32,786 nucleotides of DNA from Anaerotignum lactatifermentans DSM 14214 (GCF_900142265.1 NZ_FRAH01000036.1:1-32786), one strand, 5' to 3'. Shown: positions 24,072 to 32,530, counted from the first letter of the stretch. Translations and numbers: made by a program. The notes: generated by a model not told the origin, from the sequence alone.

Positions 24072-25508
24072 CTATCGGCTGTCTCTGTCAAAGGATTTCT
24101 TTCTCTGTCTCGGCTGGTTTCTCTGCTTGCCCTCCGCCTGAAGCTGGCGCAGGCGTTTCAGTACGCTCTCCCGTTCGGGCGGCTTTGCTTGCTCTTTTTT
24201 GGCGGGTTTTCGTTTTTCCCTGACCTGCCGCTCCCATGCGGCAAGGTCACGATTGTACTGCTCCACAACAGCCTCCGCTTTGCGGTAGGTTGCCATGAAC
24301 GCCTGCACATCGGGATAACCGTCCTCTTTCAGAACATCGGGCAGTTTGTCCAGCTTTTCAGCGATTTCCTTTTCTGTCCGCTGTATCTGCTCTGTGAGCG
24401 CCTTGCGCTCCTTACCCTTGAAAATCCCTTTTGTATCGGCAAGTTGCTGTTTCAGCTTCGGAAGTACCATATCCTGCAAATGCCGGATTTCTTTCGCCTT
24501 ATCCTGCGCCTTTATCATCAGCTTTTGCATGGTACGGAATTCTGCCATATCTATTTCAAGGACAGGCTTCGGCGGCATAGCGTGTTCACGGATTAGGTTT
24601 TGCAGGAAGTCTTTTGCCTTGTTTATGATACTGCGGAACAGACCCGGAAGCCAGCCCTTGCTTTTGATAGACTGGCTTGTTTTTTCGTGTATCTCTGTCC
24701 GCTTGACTTCTAAAATCTTTGCTTCGGAGATACCTGATAATAACGCCATATCCGCTGTCCTGTTCCATTCCTGCCTTGCGGCATTGTCGGCTTTGATTTC
24801 GTCCTCTTTGGGATTGTTCTTGCCGATTTTCTTGGTCGGCAGATAGACGCTGTTTTTATCAAATACCTTTAAGTGCTGCTCAGGATCAGAGATATGGCGG
24901 TTAATAAGTTCCGTATACACTTCCTTTATCTCCCGTAGAAAAGGCTCTCCCTTAAAGCGTGTATCTTTGGTAGTAAACAGATGGCTTTCGTATACCTCGC
25001 CTTTTTTGATGACGGTACAGCCTTTCCGTATCTGCCCGTCCTCCCCTGTGATTTCCTTTTTGGTGCGGACACGCTTTCCAGTCTCGTCAAAGAACACGCT
25101 GCGGGAAGCAATCTTCACATCAGGTTCGGGGAGCAGTTTCCTCTCGCTGAAAATCAGGTGGATATGATAATTCGTCTTGCGCTTGTTGTGGTGGAGGGCG
25201 GACACGCATTCCACACTGTACCGCCTGCGGAACTCCTCTGTAAAGTCCGTGAGTACCTGCTGCGGCTCGTATTGCGTATAGATTTCGGGCAAGGCGATAA
25301 TCAGTTCCCTTGCTTCGATACATTTACCCTCTGTACCGCTGCGCTGAAACTCCTGCTGGCTTTCCCTTGCAAGATTGCTCCAAAAGGTGCTGTCGGCGGT
25401 GCGGTGGGTGGCATAGAGATTTTCCTGCCTTGCATGGCTTGTAATATATGATATTCGCCCTTTGACATTGGACAGCTTTGACATCTGGATAAAACTGTGT
25501 CTCGGCAT
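24072..25508 (-). CDS. mobA: MobA/MobL-family relaxase
   Basis: 478 residues. The N-terminal relaxase domain (about 1-200) includes SYITSHARQENLYATH and the metal-binding HUH-type motif in NYHIHLIFSERK (His-x-His), typical of MobQ-class relaxases. The C-terminal half is highly charged and helical. It would nick oriT and pilot single-stranded DNA into the recipient. The start ATG 25508 follows GGAG. A candidate oriT lies immediately upstream (25568-25692), as expected for this family. No type IV coupling protein is encoded. Confidence 0.9.
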   Translation of the reverse strand: MPRHSFIQMSKLSNVKGRISYITSHARQENLYATHRTADSTFWSNLARESQQEFQRSGTEGKCIEARELIIALPEIYTQYEPQQVLTDFTEEFRRRYSVECVSALHHNKRKTNYHIHLIFSERKLLPEPDVKIASRSVFFDETGKRVRTKKEITGEDGQIRKGCTVIKKGEVYESHLFTTKDTRFKGEPFLREIKEVYTELINRHISDPEQHLKVFDKNSVYLPTKKIGKNNPKEDEIKADNAARQEWNRTADMALLSGISEAKILEVKRTEIHEKTSQSIKSKGWLPGLFRSIINKAKDFLQNLIREHAMPPKPVLEIDMAEFRTMQKLMIKAQDKAKEIRHLQDMVLPKLKQQLADTKGIFKGKERKALTEQIQRTEKEIAEKLDKLPDVLKEDGYPDVQAFMATYRKAEAVVEQYNRDLAAWERQVREKRKPAKKEQAKPPERESVLKRLRQLQAEGKQRNQPRQRKKSFDRDSR

Positions 25509-25567
25509 ACATCATCTCCGTTTTCTGTTGTCAAGGTGCGTCCTTTTTTGCAACCGTTTACGGTTAC

Positions 25568-25692
25568 GGCTGTCGCTGCGGCAACGGTGACAGCCCCGTA
25601 TCATACGCCGCAGGCGGTTGATACGGAAGCCCCCTGCAAGGGCGAAATACCCGGAGTACAAATCGAAGATTTGTGCGAGGGGTGTATTTCGC
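25568..25692. other. Candidate oriT: three successive inverted repeats
   Basis: In the 234-bp non-coding gap before mobA there are GGCTGTC/GACAGCC (25568-25574, 25589-25595), CCGTATC/GATACGG (25596-25602, 25620-25626, with an inner CGCC/GGCG stem), and GCGAAATAC/GTATTTCGC (25642-25650, 25684-25692) enclosing ACAAATC/GATTTGT (25658-25674). All arms are perfect. Position next to the relaxase and the stem density fit an origin of transfer. No nic site could be assigned. Confidence 0.6.
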
Positions 25693-25742
25693 TCTCAAAC
25701 GCCGAGGGCTTAGGGTTAACTTTCCGAAAAGAGAATGGATTG

Positions 25743-25958
25743 TCATTCCACTCTGCGGACATCATCGGGCTTCAAAAGATTTCTTCCCTGATTGACCGTC
25801 AGAAATCGTTCCAGCGTGTCCCTGCGGATAATGGTCTTGCGCCCCACTTTGAGGACGGGCAGCTTTCCCCATTCCACCAGCTTCCGCATGGTGTTCCTGC
25901 CGATACCCGTACATTCTGCGGCTTCCTCTATGGTAAGTCCCATTTTGACTGCGCTCAT
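25743..25958 (-). CDS. xis: Excisionase-type helix-turn-helix protein
   Basis: 71 residues. It is a MerR-like/excisionase DNA-binding domain: LTIEEAAECTGIGRNTMRKL forms the helix-turn-helix, then LPVLKVGRKTIIRRDTLERFL forms the wing. Such proteins bend the ends of an element and direct the recombinase toward excision. ATG 25958 has AAAAGGAGG ten bases upstream. A perfect promoter (TTGACA-N17-TATAAT) reads into it on the minus strand. The open frame 12 codons further upstream is not supported. Confidence 0.88.
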   Translation of the reverse strand: MSAVKMGLTIEEAAECTGIGRNTMRKLVEWGKLPVLKVGRKTIIRRDTLERFLTVNQGRNLLKPDDVRRVE

Positions 25959-25985
25959 TCTATCAACCTCCTTTTTAGAATGCTC

Positions 25986-26116
25986 ATTTTGCAACTACTG
26001 TTTTATCATTATACTTATTCTGCTATCTCTTGTCAACCTATTTTGCAACCATTCATAGTTTATTTACAACTTTTATTGAAATAAGGGTTGCAAAATAAGT
26101 ATTAGCGTGTTATACT
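25986..26116. promoter_or_regulatory. Divergent promoters with three TTGCAA-centred operator-like repeats
   Basis: Minus-strand promoter for xis: -35 TTGACA (complement of 26031-26036), 17-base spacer, -10 TATAAT (complement of 26008-26013). Plus-strand promoter for the XRE regulator: TTGCAA (26088-26093), 17-base spacer, TATACT (26111-26116). TATTTTGCAACC (26039-26050) and GGTTGCAAAATA (26086-26097) are perfect inverted copies, and ATTTTGCAAC recurs at 25986-25995. The copies sit upstream of the xis -35, on the XRE -35 and in the xis leader, so one repressor could control both directions. Confidence 0.7.
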
Positions 26117-26140
26117 GATACCAGTCAGGAGGTGAACACC

Positions 26141-26806
26141 TTGAAAAAAGAAACCACATTCACCGCAAAACAGGTCGGTGGGCGGATTAAGGAACGCCGC
26201 ACAGAGTTAAACATTACCATGCCGGAACTCGGCAGGCGTGTGGGCGTGAACAAATCCACCATTCAGCGGTACGAAGCGGACGGGGTTGATCCGAAGCGCA
26301 CAATGGTTATCAACGGTCTTGCGGAAGCGTTGCTCACAACTCCCGAATGGCTGACAGGTCTTTCCGATGATAAGGAATATGACACCTATACTCTCTGCCA
26401 GCGGGATATTGAGGAACACATCAAGAAGTATCTGGACACAGTTTCCCATACAGTAAAGGGCGAGCCGCACCAGCAGCTTCTCACGACATTTCTCGGCAAG
26501 ATGGTTGACCTGTATACGGTTATGACCTGCTACTTTGCTGATGCTATGGAGGAAGTTGACCGTGTGGCGGAGGACAAGGGGCTGAAAGAGTCTCTTGGGC
26601 GGTACGCCATAGAGTCCGGGGCAATCATGGAGCAGGTATACCGCAAGAAGATGGAAGTACCGATTGAGGATATGAAACGGTTTTTAGACGGGATTTTACA
26701 TATCCACGATGAGGGGCGCACAAGAATGTTGATGGGCGCACTTTTCGGGATAGTGGAGGAAGCCGAAGAAAGGCTTTCCGAAAAAGAAAATTCCGTGGCA
26801 CCTTGA
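26141..26806 (+). CDS. XRE-family transcriptional regulator of the element
   Basis: 221 residues. An N-terminal Cro/CI helix-turn-helix (about 10-70) contains LNITMPELGRRVGVNKSTIQ and a YEADGVDPKR turn. The C-terminal 140 residues are helical with no recognised domain. The best start is TTG 26141, eight bases after GGAGG; a GTG at 26132 lies on the box itself. It is divergent from xis, and operator-like TTGCAA repeats lie between them, so it probably represses excision and its own gene. Confidence 0.85.
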   Translation: MKKETTFTAKQVGGRIKERRTELNITMPELGRRVGVNKSTIQRYEADGVDPKRTMVINGLAEALLTTPEWLTGLSDDKEYDTYTLCQRDIEEHIKKYLDTVSHTVKGEPHQQLLTTFLGKMVDLYTVMTCYFADAMEEVDRVAEDKGLKESLGRYAIESGAIMEQVYRKKMEVPIEDMKRFLDGILHIHDEGRTRMLMGALFGIVEEAEERLSEKENSVAP

Positions 26807-26913
26807 CAAGTAAAGACGCCAGTTGACTTCCACTGGCGGAAGTGACACAATTACTTTACGCACACCATATGTCACAGTCCCGATTGCCACGGATAGAAAG
26901 GAGTTTTTTATCT

Positions 26914-28212
26914 ATGGCAAAAGGTTCTGTAAGAAAGAAAGGCAAAAAGTGGTACGGACGCTTTTATATTGAAGATGAAAGCGGCAGAAAAGTGCAGAAA
27001 GAGTTTGCAGGCACAGAGAGCAAGGCGGAAACAGAAGCCATGCTCCGCAAAGCGATAGCGGACTATGAGGAAAAGCAGTTTGTCGGGAAAGCGGAAAACA
27101 TCACGGTAGGCGATATGCTGGATATGTGGGTAGAGGAAGAACTGAAACCCGGCAACTTAAGCAACGGGACGGTCATGTCCTATCAGGGAACGGTCAACCG
27201 TATCAAGCAATATCCCATTGGCAAACGCAAGCTGAAAACCGTGACCGCCGACCATTTGCAGGCGTTCATTGATTTTCTGAGCTACGGTGGGACAAACCCG
27301 GACGGGACAACTTCAAAGCCCATGAGCAAAGGATATATGCTCCTGTTCTCGGCGGTGTTGCAAAATTCCTTCCGCTTTGCGGTTTTCCCGAAAAAACTGA
27401 TTACCTTTAACCCTATGCAGTATGTGAAGCTGAGGGGCAGGAAGCAGGAAACGGATATTTTCTCGGACAGTGAGGAAGATACTTCCAGTATTCCTACTAT
27501 CACCCATGAACAGTTCCAAAAGCTGGAGGAATTTCTCAAGGCAAAAGATAATCCCGCCTTGCTGCCTGTGCAGATAGCGTACTACACGGGGCTTCGTATC
27601 GGGGAAGTATGCGGCTTGACTTGGCAGGATATTAACCTTGAGGAACAATATCTCACGGTACGCCGAAGCATGCGCTATAACGGAACAAGGCACACAACCG
27701 AAGTGGGAACGACAAAACGGAGCAAAGTCCGCACCGTTGATTTCTGCGACACGCTGGCGGCAATCCTGCGGGCGGCGAGAACAGAACAGCGCAAAAACCG
27801 TTTCCGCTACGGGGAGTTTTATCACCTGAACTACTACAAAGAAGTAAAGGAAAAAGGGCGCACCTATTATGAGGTTTACAGCCTGCAAAGGACAGAGGAA
27901 GTCCCGGAGGATTACAAGGAAATCTCCTTTGTCTGCCTGAGAGCAGACGGGGCGTATGAAGCGCCGAGTACGGTAGGGATTATGTGCAGGGCGGCAAAGA
28001 AGAAAGTGAAAGGGCTTGAAGATTTCCATTTCCACACGCTCCGTCACACCTACACAAGCAATCTGCTTTCCGGCGGCGCAAAGCCGAAAGATGTGCAGGA
28101 ACTTCTCGGACACTCCGATGTCAGTACCACAATGAACATCTACGCTCACTCTACAAGGGAAGCGAAGCGCACTTCCGCAAGGCTGCTGGATAAGGTGGTC
28201 GGCGGGGAATAA
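26914..28212 (+). CDS. int: Tyrosine recombinase/integrase of the element
   Basis: 432 residues. An N-terminal arm-binding domain (KGSVRKKGKKWYGRFYIEDE) is followed by a SAM-like core-binding domain (about 65-180) and the catalytic domain: Arg in YYTGLRIGEVCGLTW, His-x-x-Arg in FHTLRHTYTSN, GHSDVSTT and the nucleophile Tyr in NIYAHST. All catalytic residues are visible. It is related to Tn916/Tn1549-type integrases. ATG 26914 is preceded by AAAGGAG. It lies next to the right end, as usual for such elements. Confidence 0.93.
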   Translation: MAKGSVRKKGKKWYGRFYIEDESGRKVQKEFAGTESKAETEAMLRKAIADYEEKQFVGKAENITVGDMLDMWVEEELKPGNLSNGTVMSYQGTVNRIKQYPIGKRKLKTVTADHLQAFIDFLSYGGTNPDGTTSKPMSKGYMLLFSAVLQNSFRFAVFPKKLITFNPMQYVKLRGRKQETDIFSDSEEDTSSIPTITHEQFQKLEEFLKAKDNPALLPVQIAYYTGLRIGEVCGLTWQDINLEEQYLTVRRSMRYNGTRHTTEVGTTKRSKVRTVDFCDTLAAILRAARTEQRKNRFRYGEFYHLNYYKEVKEKGRTYYEVYSLQRTEEVPEDYKEISFVCLRADGAYEAPSTVGIMCRAAKKKVKGLEDFHFHTLRHTYTSNLLSGGAKPKDVQELLGHSDVSTTMNIYAHSTREAKRTSARLLDKVVGGE

Positions 28213-28230
28213 AAAGTTGCCCTTGTTTCG

Positions 28231-28256
28231 GCTCGTAAGGGCAAAAACAAGGGCAA
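28231..28256 (+). repeat. Right subterminal repeat (possible recombinase arm-type site)
   Basis: It matches 21031-21056 at 24 of 26 bases in direct orientation, with two AAGGGCA units. An inverted GCCCTTGTTT copy lies at 28219-28228, so this end can also form a hairpin. Confidence 0.6.
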
Positions 28257-28327
28257 ACAGATAAGGTTTGAATGAAAAACAGGCGTGAAGCCTTGAAAAA
28301 TCAATGGTTTTTGAGGATTAGATAGTT

Positions 28328-28340
28328 AAATTGTAATTTG
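28328..28340. repeat. Right attachment/junction repeat
   Basis: AAATTGTAATTTG, paired with 20875-20887 (one mismatch). In the minus-strand gene frame it reads as sense codons, unlike the left copy, so it may preserve the original target sequence. Confidence 0.65.
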
Positions 28341-28494
28341 TCGTAATATCAAAGGGAACAAAGAGTCTGAAAAAAACCAAACCCCATGAGATCCCCAAAA
28401 TGACAGATGGAATTATGTGAAGAAAAACCTTCCGAAGTGCAATGATAGATAGAACCATACATGCGACTGCGATGTTCATAAATACAAAGAGCAA
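28328..28494 (-). pseudogene. blaR1-like M56 peptidase, 5' part (split by mobile element)
   Basis: From TTG 28492-28494, or ATG 28477-28479, the minus strand encodes a hydrophobic first helix (VACMVLSIIALRKVFLHII) and the WGLVFFRLFVPFDITTNYN loop. This is the typical N-terminus of M56/BlaR1 proteins (LWG...RLL-PF). The frame then enters the mobile element and stops at TAA 28318-28320. Joined across the 13-bp repeat it continues as NYNFYNAFYYF in the 3' part without a stop. It lies directly downstream of blaI (2-base gap from the TTG), the classical blaI-blaR1 order. An AAAGAGG box overlaps the end of blaI. Confidence 0.82.
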
Positions 28495-28496
28495 GA

Positions 28497-28859
28497 TTAT
28501 TTCGACCTCTTTTCTTTATCGATCAGAGAATATAGTTCATTGATTTCTTCATCCGAAAAATCATTATTGCTAATCAATGATTTTACCAATTGAAAAGGAG
28601 AGTTATCAAAAAGATTTTTCCGAAGTTCATTGATGGAAGATGCTTGCAAATCTTCCTGTTTGACATTTGGCGTACAGATAAAGCCGGGATCAGAACGGGT
28701 AATGAGTCCTTTCTTGATGGCTCGCCGGATAATGGTATAGGTGGTGTTTGGCGCCCAACCAATTTCTTCTTCAAATACTTTGGAAATGTGACTTGCTTTG
28801 CAGGAACCGCATTTCCAAAGATATGTCAGAACTTTCAATTCAGAATCTGATGCTAACAT
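28497..28859 (-). CDS. blaI: BlaI/MecI-family transcriptional repressor
   Basis: 120 residues. The winged helix-turn-helix starts SDSELKVLTYLWKCGSCKAS and contains WAPNTTYTIIRRAIKKGLI, as in BlaI, MecI and CopY. The C-terminal dimerisation helix ends NDFSDEEINELYSLIDKEK. Such repressors are inactivated by cleavage by the cognate M56 membrane protease, whose gene follows but is split here. The start is ATG 28859 with AAAGAGGTG upstream. A TACTAC-N4-GTAG operator lies just ahead of it, implying autoregulation. Confidence 0.92.
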   Translation of the reverse strand: MLASDSELKVLTYLWKCGSCKASHISKVFEEEIGWAPNTTYTIIRRAIKKGLITRSDPGFICTPNVKQEDLQASSINELRKNLFDNSPFQLVKSLISNNDFSDEEINELYSLIDKEKRSK

Positions 28860-28873
28860 AAAAATCACCTCTT

Positions 28874-28887
28874 TACTACTGATGTAG
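28874..28887. promoter_or_regulatory. BlaI-type operator in front of blaI
   Basis: TACTAC-TGAT-GTAG, 15 bases before the blaI start and downstream of a minus-strand TATAAT within 28895-28910. It shares the TACTAC-N4-GTAG core with the sites at 29052 and 32040 and with MecI/BlaI operators. Confidence 0.7.
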
Positions 28888-29020
28888 AATAATTTTATAT
28901 TATATAATTCCCGTGGAAAAATCAAGGCGCAAATGTCTTCACTCAAGGAAGCAAAAGATTTTTATACATAAAAATGGCAGTTTCTATAGTTTTACGCTGA
29001 TTTTTTCGTGAAAATCATGA

Positions 29021-29070
29021 TTGTATTTTCAAAATTGGTATTATATAATTTTACTACGGATGTAGTAAAA
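29021..29070 (+). promoter_or_regulatory. Promoter and perfect BlaI-type operator of the pseudo-PBP/thioredoxin gene
   Basis: -35 TTGTAT (29021-29026), 17-base spacer, -10 TATAAT (29044-29049). Immediately downstream, TTTTACTAC (29049-29057) and GTAGTAAAA (29062-29070) form a perfect 9+9 palindrome around GGAT that covers the predicted start site, so bound BlaI would block transcription. Confidence 0.8.
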
Positions 29071-29087
29071 TACATTTGCAGTGATAG

Positions 29088-30365
<1,278 letters not shown>

Positions 30366-30423
30366 TGTGTATCATCGGGGATAATGATAGAAAGGGCTTA
30401 TAGGGGAATAGAAAAAGGGGGAG

Positions 30424-30460
30424 TGCCCTTTTGGATTTTGCAAATCCGAAAGGGCATTTG
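30424..30460 (+). terminator. Stem-loop after the pseudo-PBP/thioredoxin gene
   Basis: TGCCCTTTTGGATTT pairs with AAATCCGAAAGGGCA (30424-30456) with one G-U, followed by a weak TTTG tail. It is a likely terminator or partial read-through point to the traX-like gene. Confidence 0.65.
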
Positions 30461-30484
30461 TTATAAGATTATAGGGTGAATGAT

Positions 30485-31309
30485 ATGATAAATGCAATGG
30501 ATCAAAAACTGAAAAACGTACAATGTTTCACGGGGAATCAATTGAAGCTCATAGCTTGTCTGTGTATGTTTATTGACCATATCAGCAAAATTCCCATGAG
30601 CAAGTGCAGGGATGAATTGTTTTCTTTGTCCCTTGAGGGGATGATATCAGAAGAGCATTTTTTTGCACTTTAGGATTTCCAATGACAGGTTCTATTCGGT
30701 ATCGGTACCATCGCTTTTCCTTTGTTTTGCTTTTTATTGGCAGAAGGATTTTAGCATACCAGTAACCGGAAGCGATATATGGGTTCTATGCTTGTTTTTG
30801 CGATTATCTCAGAAATTCCCTTTGACATTGGGTTTTTTCATGCGTATTCCATGGAAGCAGGGGCATTTCCCTTTTATTTTGCGTATCAGAATGTATTTTT
30901 TACATTATTTCTGGGATTGGTATGTTTGACTGGTTTAGAGGCTGTTTCAAAGAGAAATCGCAATTCGGACAGAAAAGAAAAAGCAAAGGGGCTTTTGCTG
31001 CAAATAGGAATCATTGCCATAGTGGCATCTGTGGCAGAACTTTTGAAGTGCGATTATGGTGCGCAAGGGATTATCTTCATAGCCGGTTTCTATATTTTTC
31101 GGAAAAGTCATGTTTTGCAAGTCGTGATGTTTCTTGTTTTGTATATGGCTACAACAGGAAATCAGCCGCCAACTTATACAATGATCGCAGCTTTCTTGTT
31201 ATTGCTTTATAATGGGAAACGGGGAAAATGGAAGGCAAAATATTTGTTTTACTGGTTTTATCCAATCCATATATTCGTTTTGTATGTTATCGCTCAACTA
31301 TTTTTATAA
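30485..31309 (+). pseudogene. TraX-like membrane protein gene with three in-frame stops
   Basis: One reading frame spells a TraX-family protein: FTGNQLKLIACLCMFIDHIS at the start, IGTIAFPLFCFLLAEGF, HTSNRKRYMGSMLVFAIIS, FYIFRKSHVLQ and FYWFYPIHIFVLYVIAQ at the end, with about eight membrane segments. It is interrupted by TAG 30671-30673, TGA 30683-30685 and TAG 30752-30754, all in frame, with no frameshift. The remainder is undisturbed. TraX relatives acetylate pilin or act as membrane acyltransferases. A truncated product of about 62 residues, or a C-terminal product from ATG 30779, could be made. ATG 30485 or GTG 30476 is the likely original start. It follows the pseudo-PBP gene on the same strand. 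Confidence 0.82.
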
Positions 31310-31331
31310 CGAATGAAAAGAGGTGGATATT

Positions 31332-31475
31332 ATGAAAAATTGGCAAGTGCTCATTGGCTTGATGGCTATTGCAATTGCGATTCTCATTAGCGGAATTCTT
31401 ATTTCAAATGCGATTCAAGAGGCAGGTTCTAATATTCATGTTGGATTTACTGCTTTGGGTGAGCTCATTAGATAA
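31332..31475 (+). CDS. Small single-pass membrane peptide, 47 residues
   Basis: It has a good ribosome binding site (AGAGGTGG) seven bases before the ATG. The first two thirds are hydrophobic (WQVLIGLMAIAIAILISGIL), giving one membrane helix, and the tail is short and polar (QEAGSNIHVGFTALGELIR). I do not recognise a family. It follows the traX-like pseudogene by 22 bases and precedes a terminator, so it is the last plus-strand gene of the locus. Confidence 0.65.
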   Translation: MKNWQVLIGLMAIAIAILISGILISNAIQEAGSNIHVGFTALGELIR

Positions 31476-31500
31476 TTATAAACCTCTGATTTGTACAACA

Positions 31501-31537
31501 AAAATGGCTGCTGAGGTGTCTCGGCGGCCATTTTAAG
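31501..31537. terminator. Terminator between convergent genes
   Basis: AAAATGGCTGCTGA pairs with TCGGCGGCCATTTT (31501-31514, 31521-31534), with two G-U pairs, flanked by A- and T-rich sequence. Confidence 0.8.
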
Positions 31538-31549
31538 TGGAAATAATTT

Positions 31550-31987
31550 TTATTCTTCGATGCTTTGTGCAAAGAGTTTTACAGAGCTGCAAGAACCATC
31601 GTCATTATAGATATAAATCTCATAGGTGCCTTTTGCAGTGTGACCGTAACCCTCGCCATGAAGTTGGGGATCGAAATGATCTATCATCAGATTTTGTTTC
31701 GCTTCTAATCTTCCGCCAACTAATTTGCAGCCACAAGGGTATTTCACACGATAAATAAAACCATTGGAGCCTGCATTTTCGATATAAAATATCAGTTTTC
31801 CTGATTTATGATAAAACTGATATCTGCCTTCGCCAATGAAGTCTGTTTCCATGCTTATAGATACGCCGCCCGCTTGGGAGTCACCAAGATTTTTAAGAGA
31901 GGTTGTATCACTGGAGGCAAAAGCGGTAACGGAAGAATGTGTCAATAGGAAACTCAAAAGACAAGAGATAAAAAGCTTTGATTTCAT
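31550..31987 (-). CDS. Secreted protein of unknown function under a BlaI-type operator
   Basis: 145 residues. A clear signal peptide (basic start, hydrophobic core LFISCLLSFLLTHSSV, likely cleavage after TAFA) leads to a domain of about 120 residues rich in Gly, Tyr and beta-strands (GEGRYQFYHKSGKLIFYIEN). It has a PCGC pair and one later Cys in GSCSS, which could form a disulfide. No family is recognised. The promoter region carries the palindrome ACTACATATGTAGT, so it probably belongs to the same BlaI regulon as the pseudo-PBP/thioredoxin gene. Its cysteines make it a conceivable partner of that thioredoxin domain, but this is speculation. Confidence 0.75.
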   Translation of the reverse strand: MKSKLFISCLLSFLLTHSSVTAFASSDTTSLKNLGDSQAGGVSISMETDFIGEGRYQFYHKSGKLIFYIENAGSNGFIYRVKYPCGCKLVGGRLEAKQNLMIDHFDPQLHGEGYGHTAKGTYEIYIYNDDGSCSSVKLFAQSIEE

Positions 31988-32039
31988 AGAAATACCACCT
32001 TTCTGTCATGGATACCCTTTCTATGATGATCATAACATT

Positions 32040-32064
32040 TACTACATATGTAGTCAATATTATA
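32040..32064 (-). promoter_or_regulatory. BlaI-type operator and -10 box of the secreted-protein gene
   Basis: TACTAC-ATAT-GTAG at 32040-32053, inside the perfect palindrome ACTACATATGTAGT (32041-32054). It sits just downstream of a minus-strand -10 TATAAT (complement of 32059-32064). This is the closest of the three sites to the known MecI/BlaI operator. Confidence 0.8.
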
Positions 32065-32301
32065 GAGCTATGTAGATGTCCATTATTATAGGAAATGAAG
32101 ATGGATTAGGTTTTATATTTTGTATATCACAAGGAAAAGTGTGCAGGGAAGAGAATGTTATGGTACCAAAGATTGCATATCTGACAGGTAAAAAAGAGTG
32201 TATTTCCATTATATGTTTGATAGAGGATAGGCGAAAAGGCTGATATTTACTGGGTTGTATAGGAATCTATACAAAAATGAGAAAAAATTATAAAAAAACA
32301 C
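32065..32301. other. Non-coding gap before tRNA-Leu
   Basis: I see no gene here. An 8-bp perfect hairpin with a GAAT loop (TTGTATAG / CTATACAA, 32255-32274), followed by AAAAT, is the only clear structure. The segment is AT-rich. Confidence 0.5.
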
Positions 32302-32330
32302 TTGCTTTTTTATTCCTTCTATGATATTAT
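32302..32330 (+). promoter_or_regulatory. Promoter of tRNA-Leu (TTGCTT-N17-TATTAT)
   Basis: -35 TTGCTT (32302-32307), 17-base spacer, -10 TATTAT (32325-32330), 20 bases ahead of the tRNA. Confidence 0.65.
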
Positions 32331-32349
32331 TATCAAGCAGTTTCGATTC

Positions 32350-32433
32350 GCGGCTGTGGCGGAACTGGCAGACGCACCAGACTCAAAATCTGGCGGTAGT
32401 GATATCGTGTGGGTTCGAGTCCCACCAGCCGCA
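32350..32433 (+). tRNA. tRNA-Leu (anticodon CAA)
   Basis: 84 bases. The acceptor arms GCGGCTG and CAGCCGC pair perfectly. The anticodon stem is CCAGA/TCTGG with loop CTCAAAA (anticodon CAA, reads UUG). The long variable arm is typical of class II tRNAs, and the T arm is GTGGG-TTCGAGT-CCCAC. The 3' CCA is not encoded. Confidence 0.95.
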
Positions 32434-32438
32434 TTGAA

Positions 32439-32470
32439 GAAACCTTGAGAAATCAAGGTTTCTTTTTTTT
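32439..32470 (+). terminator. Terminator of tRNA-Leu
   Basis: GAAACCTTGA pairs perfectly with TCAAGGTTTC around GAAA, then eight Ts. Confidence 0.9.
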
Positions 32471-32530
32471 GGTGAATCCAATAAAAACCCCCGGCTATGC
32501 CGGGGGAATCAGTGAGCTTCAGCTTCAAGC

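Larger units (their letters stand above)
20875..28340. mobile_element. 7.45-kb integrative mobilizable element with an arsenic module, inserted in the blaR1-like gene
   Basis: Everything from TnpV to the tyrosine recombinase lies between the two halves of one M56 gene. The edges carry a 13-bp direct repeat with one mismatch (AAATTCTAATTTG at 20875-20887, AAATTGTAATTTG at 28328-28340). Joining at this repeat gives an uninterrupted reading frame of about 423 codons from the internal ATG. The element encodes integration functions (recombinase, excisionase), an XRE regulator, a MobA/MobL relaxase and cargo, but no coupling protein or type IV secretion genes. It should therefore need a helper for transfer. 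Arsenic genes are visibly more AT-rich than the mob/int segment, which suggests modular assembly. Confidence 0.85.

Noticed and set aside
20947-28299. AAGCCTTGAAAA direct repeat as the attachment core of the element
   Set aside because: Joining there leaves several in-frame stops in the M56 gene, whereas joining at the 13-bp repeat at 20875/28328 restores it.
30671-30754. Selenocysteine or pyrrolysine read-through in the TraX-like gene
   Set aside because: Both TAG and TGA occur close together, no SECIS-like hairpin is evident, and the family does not use these residues; decay is simpler.
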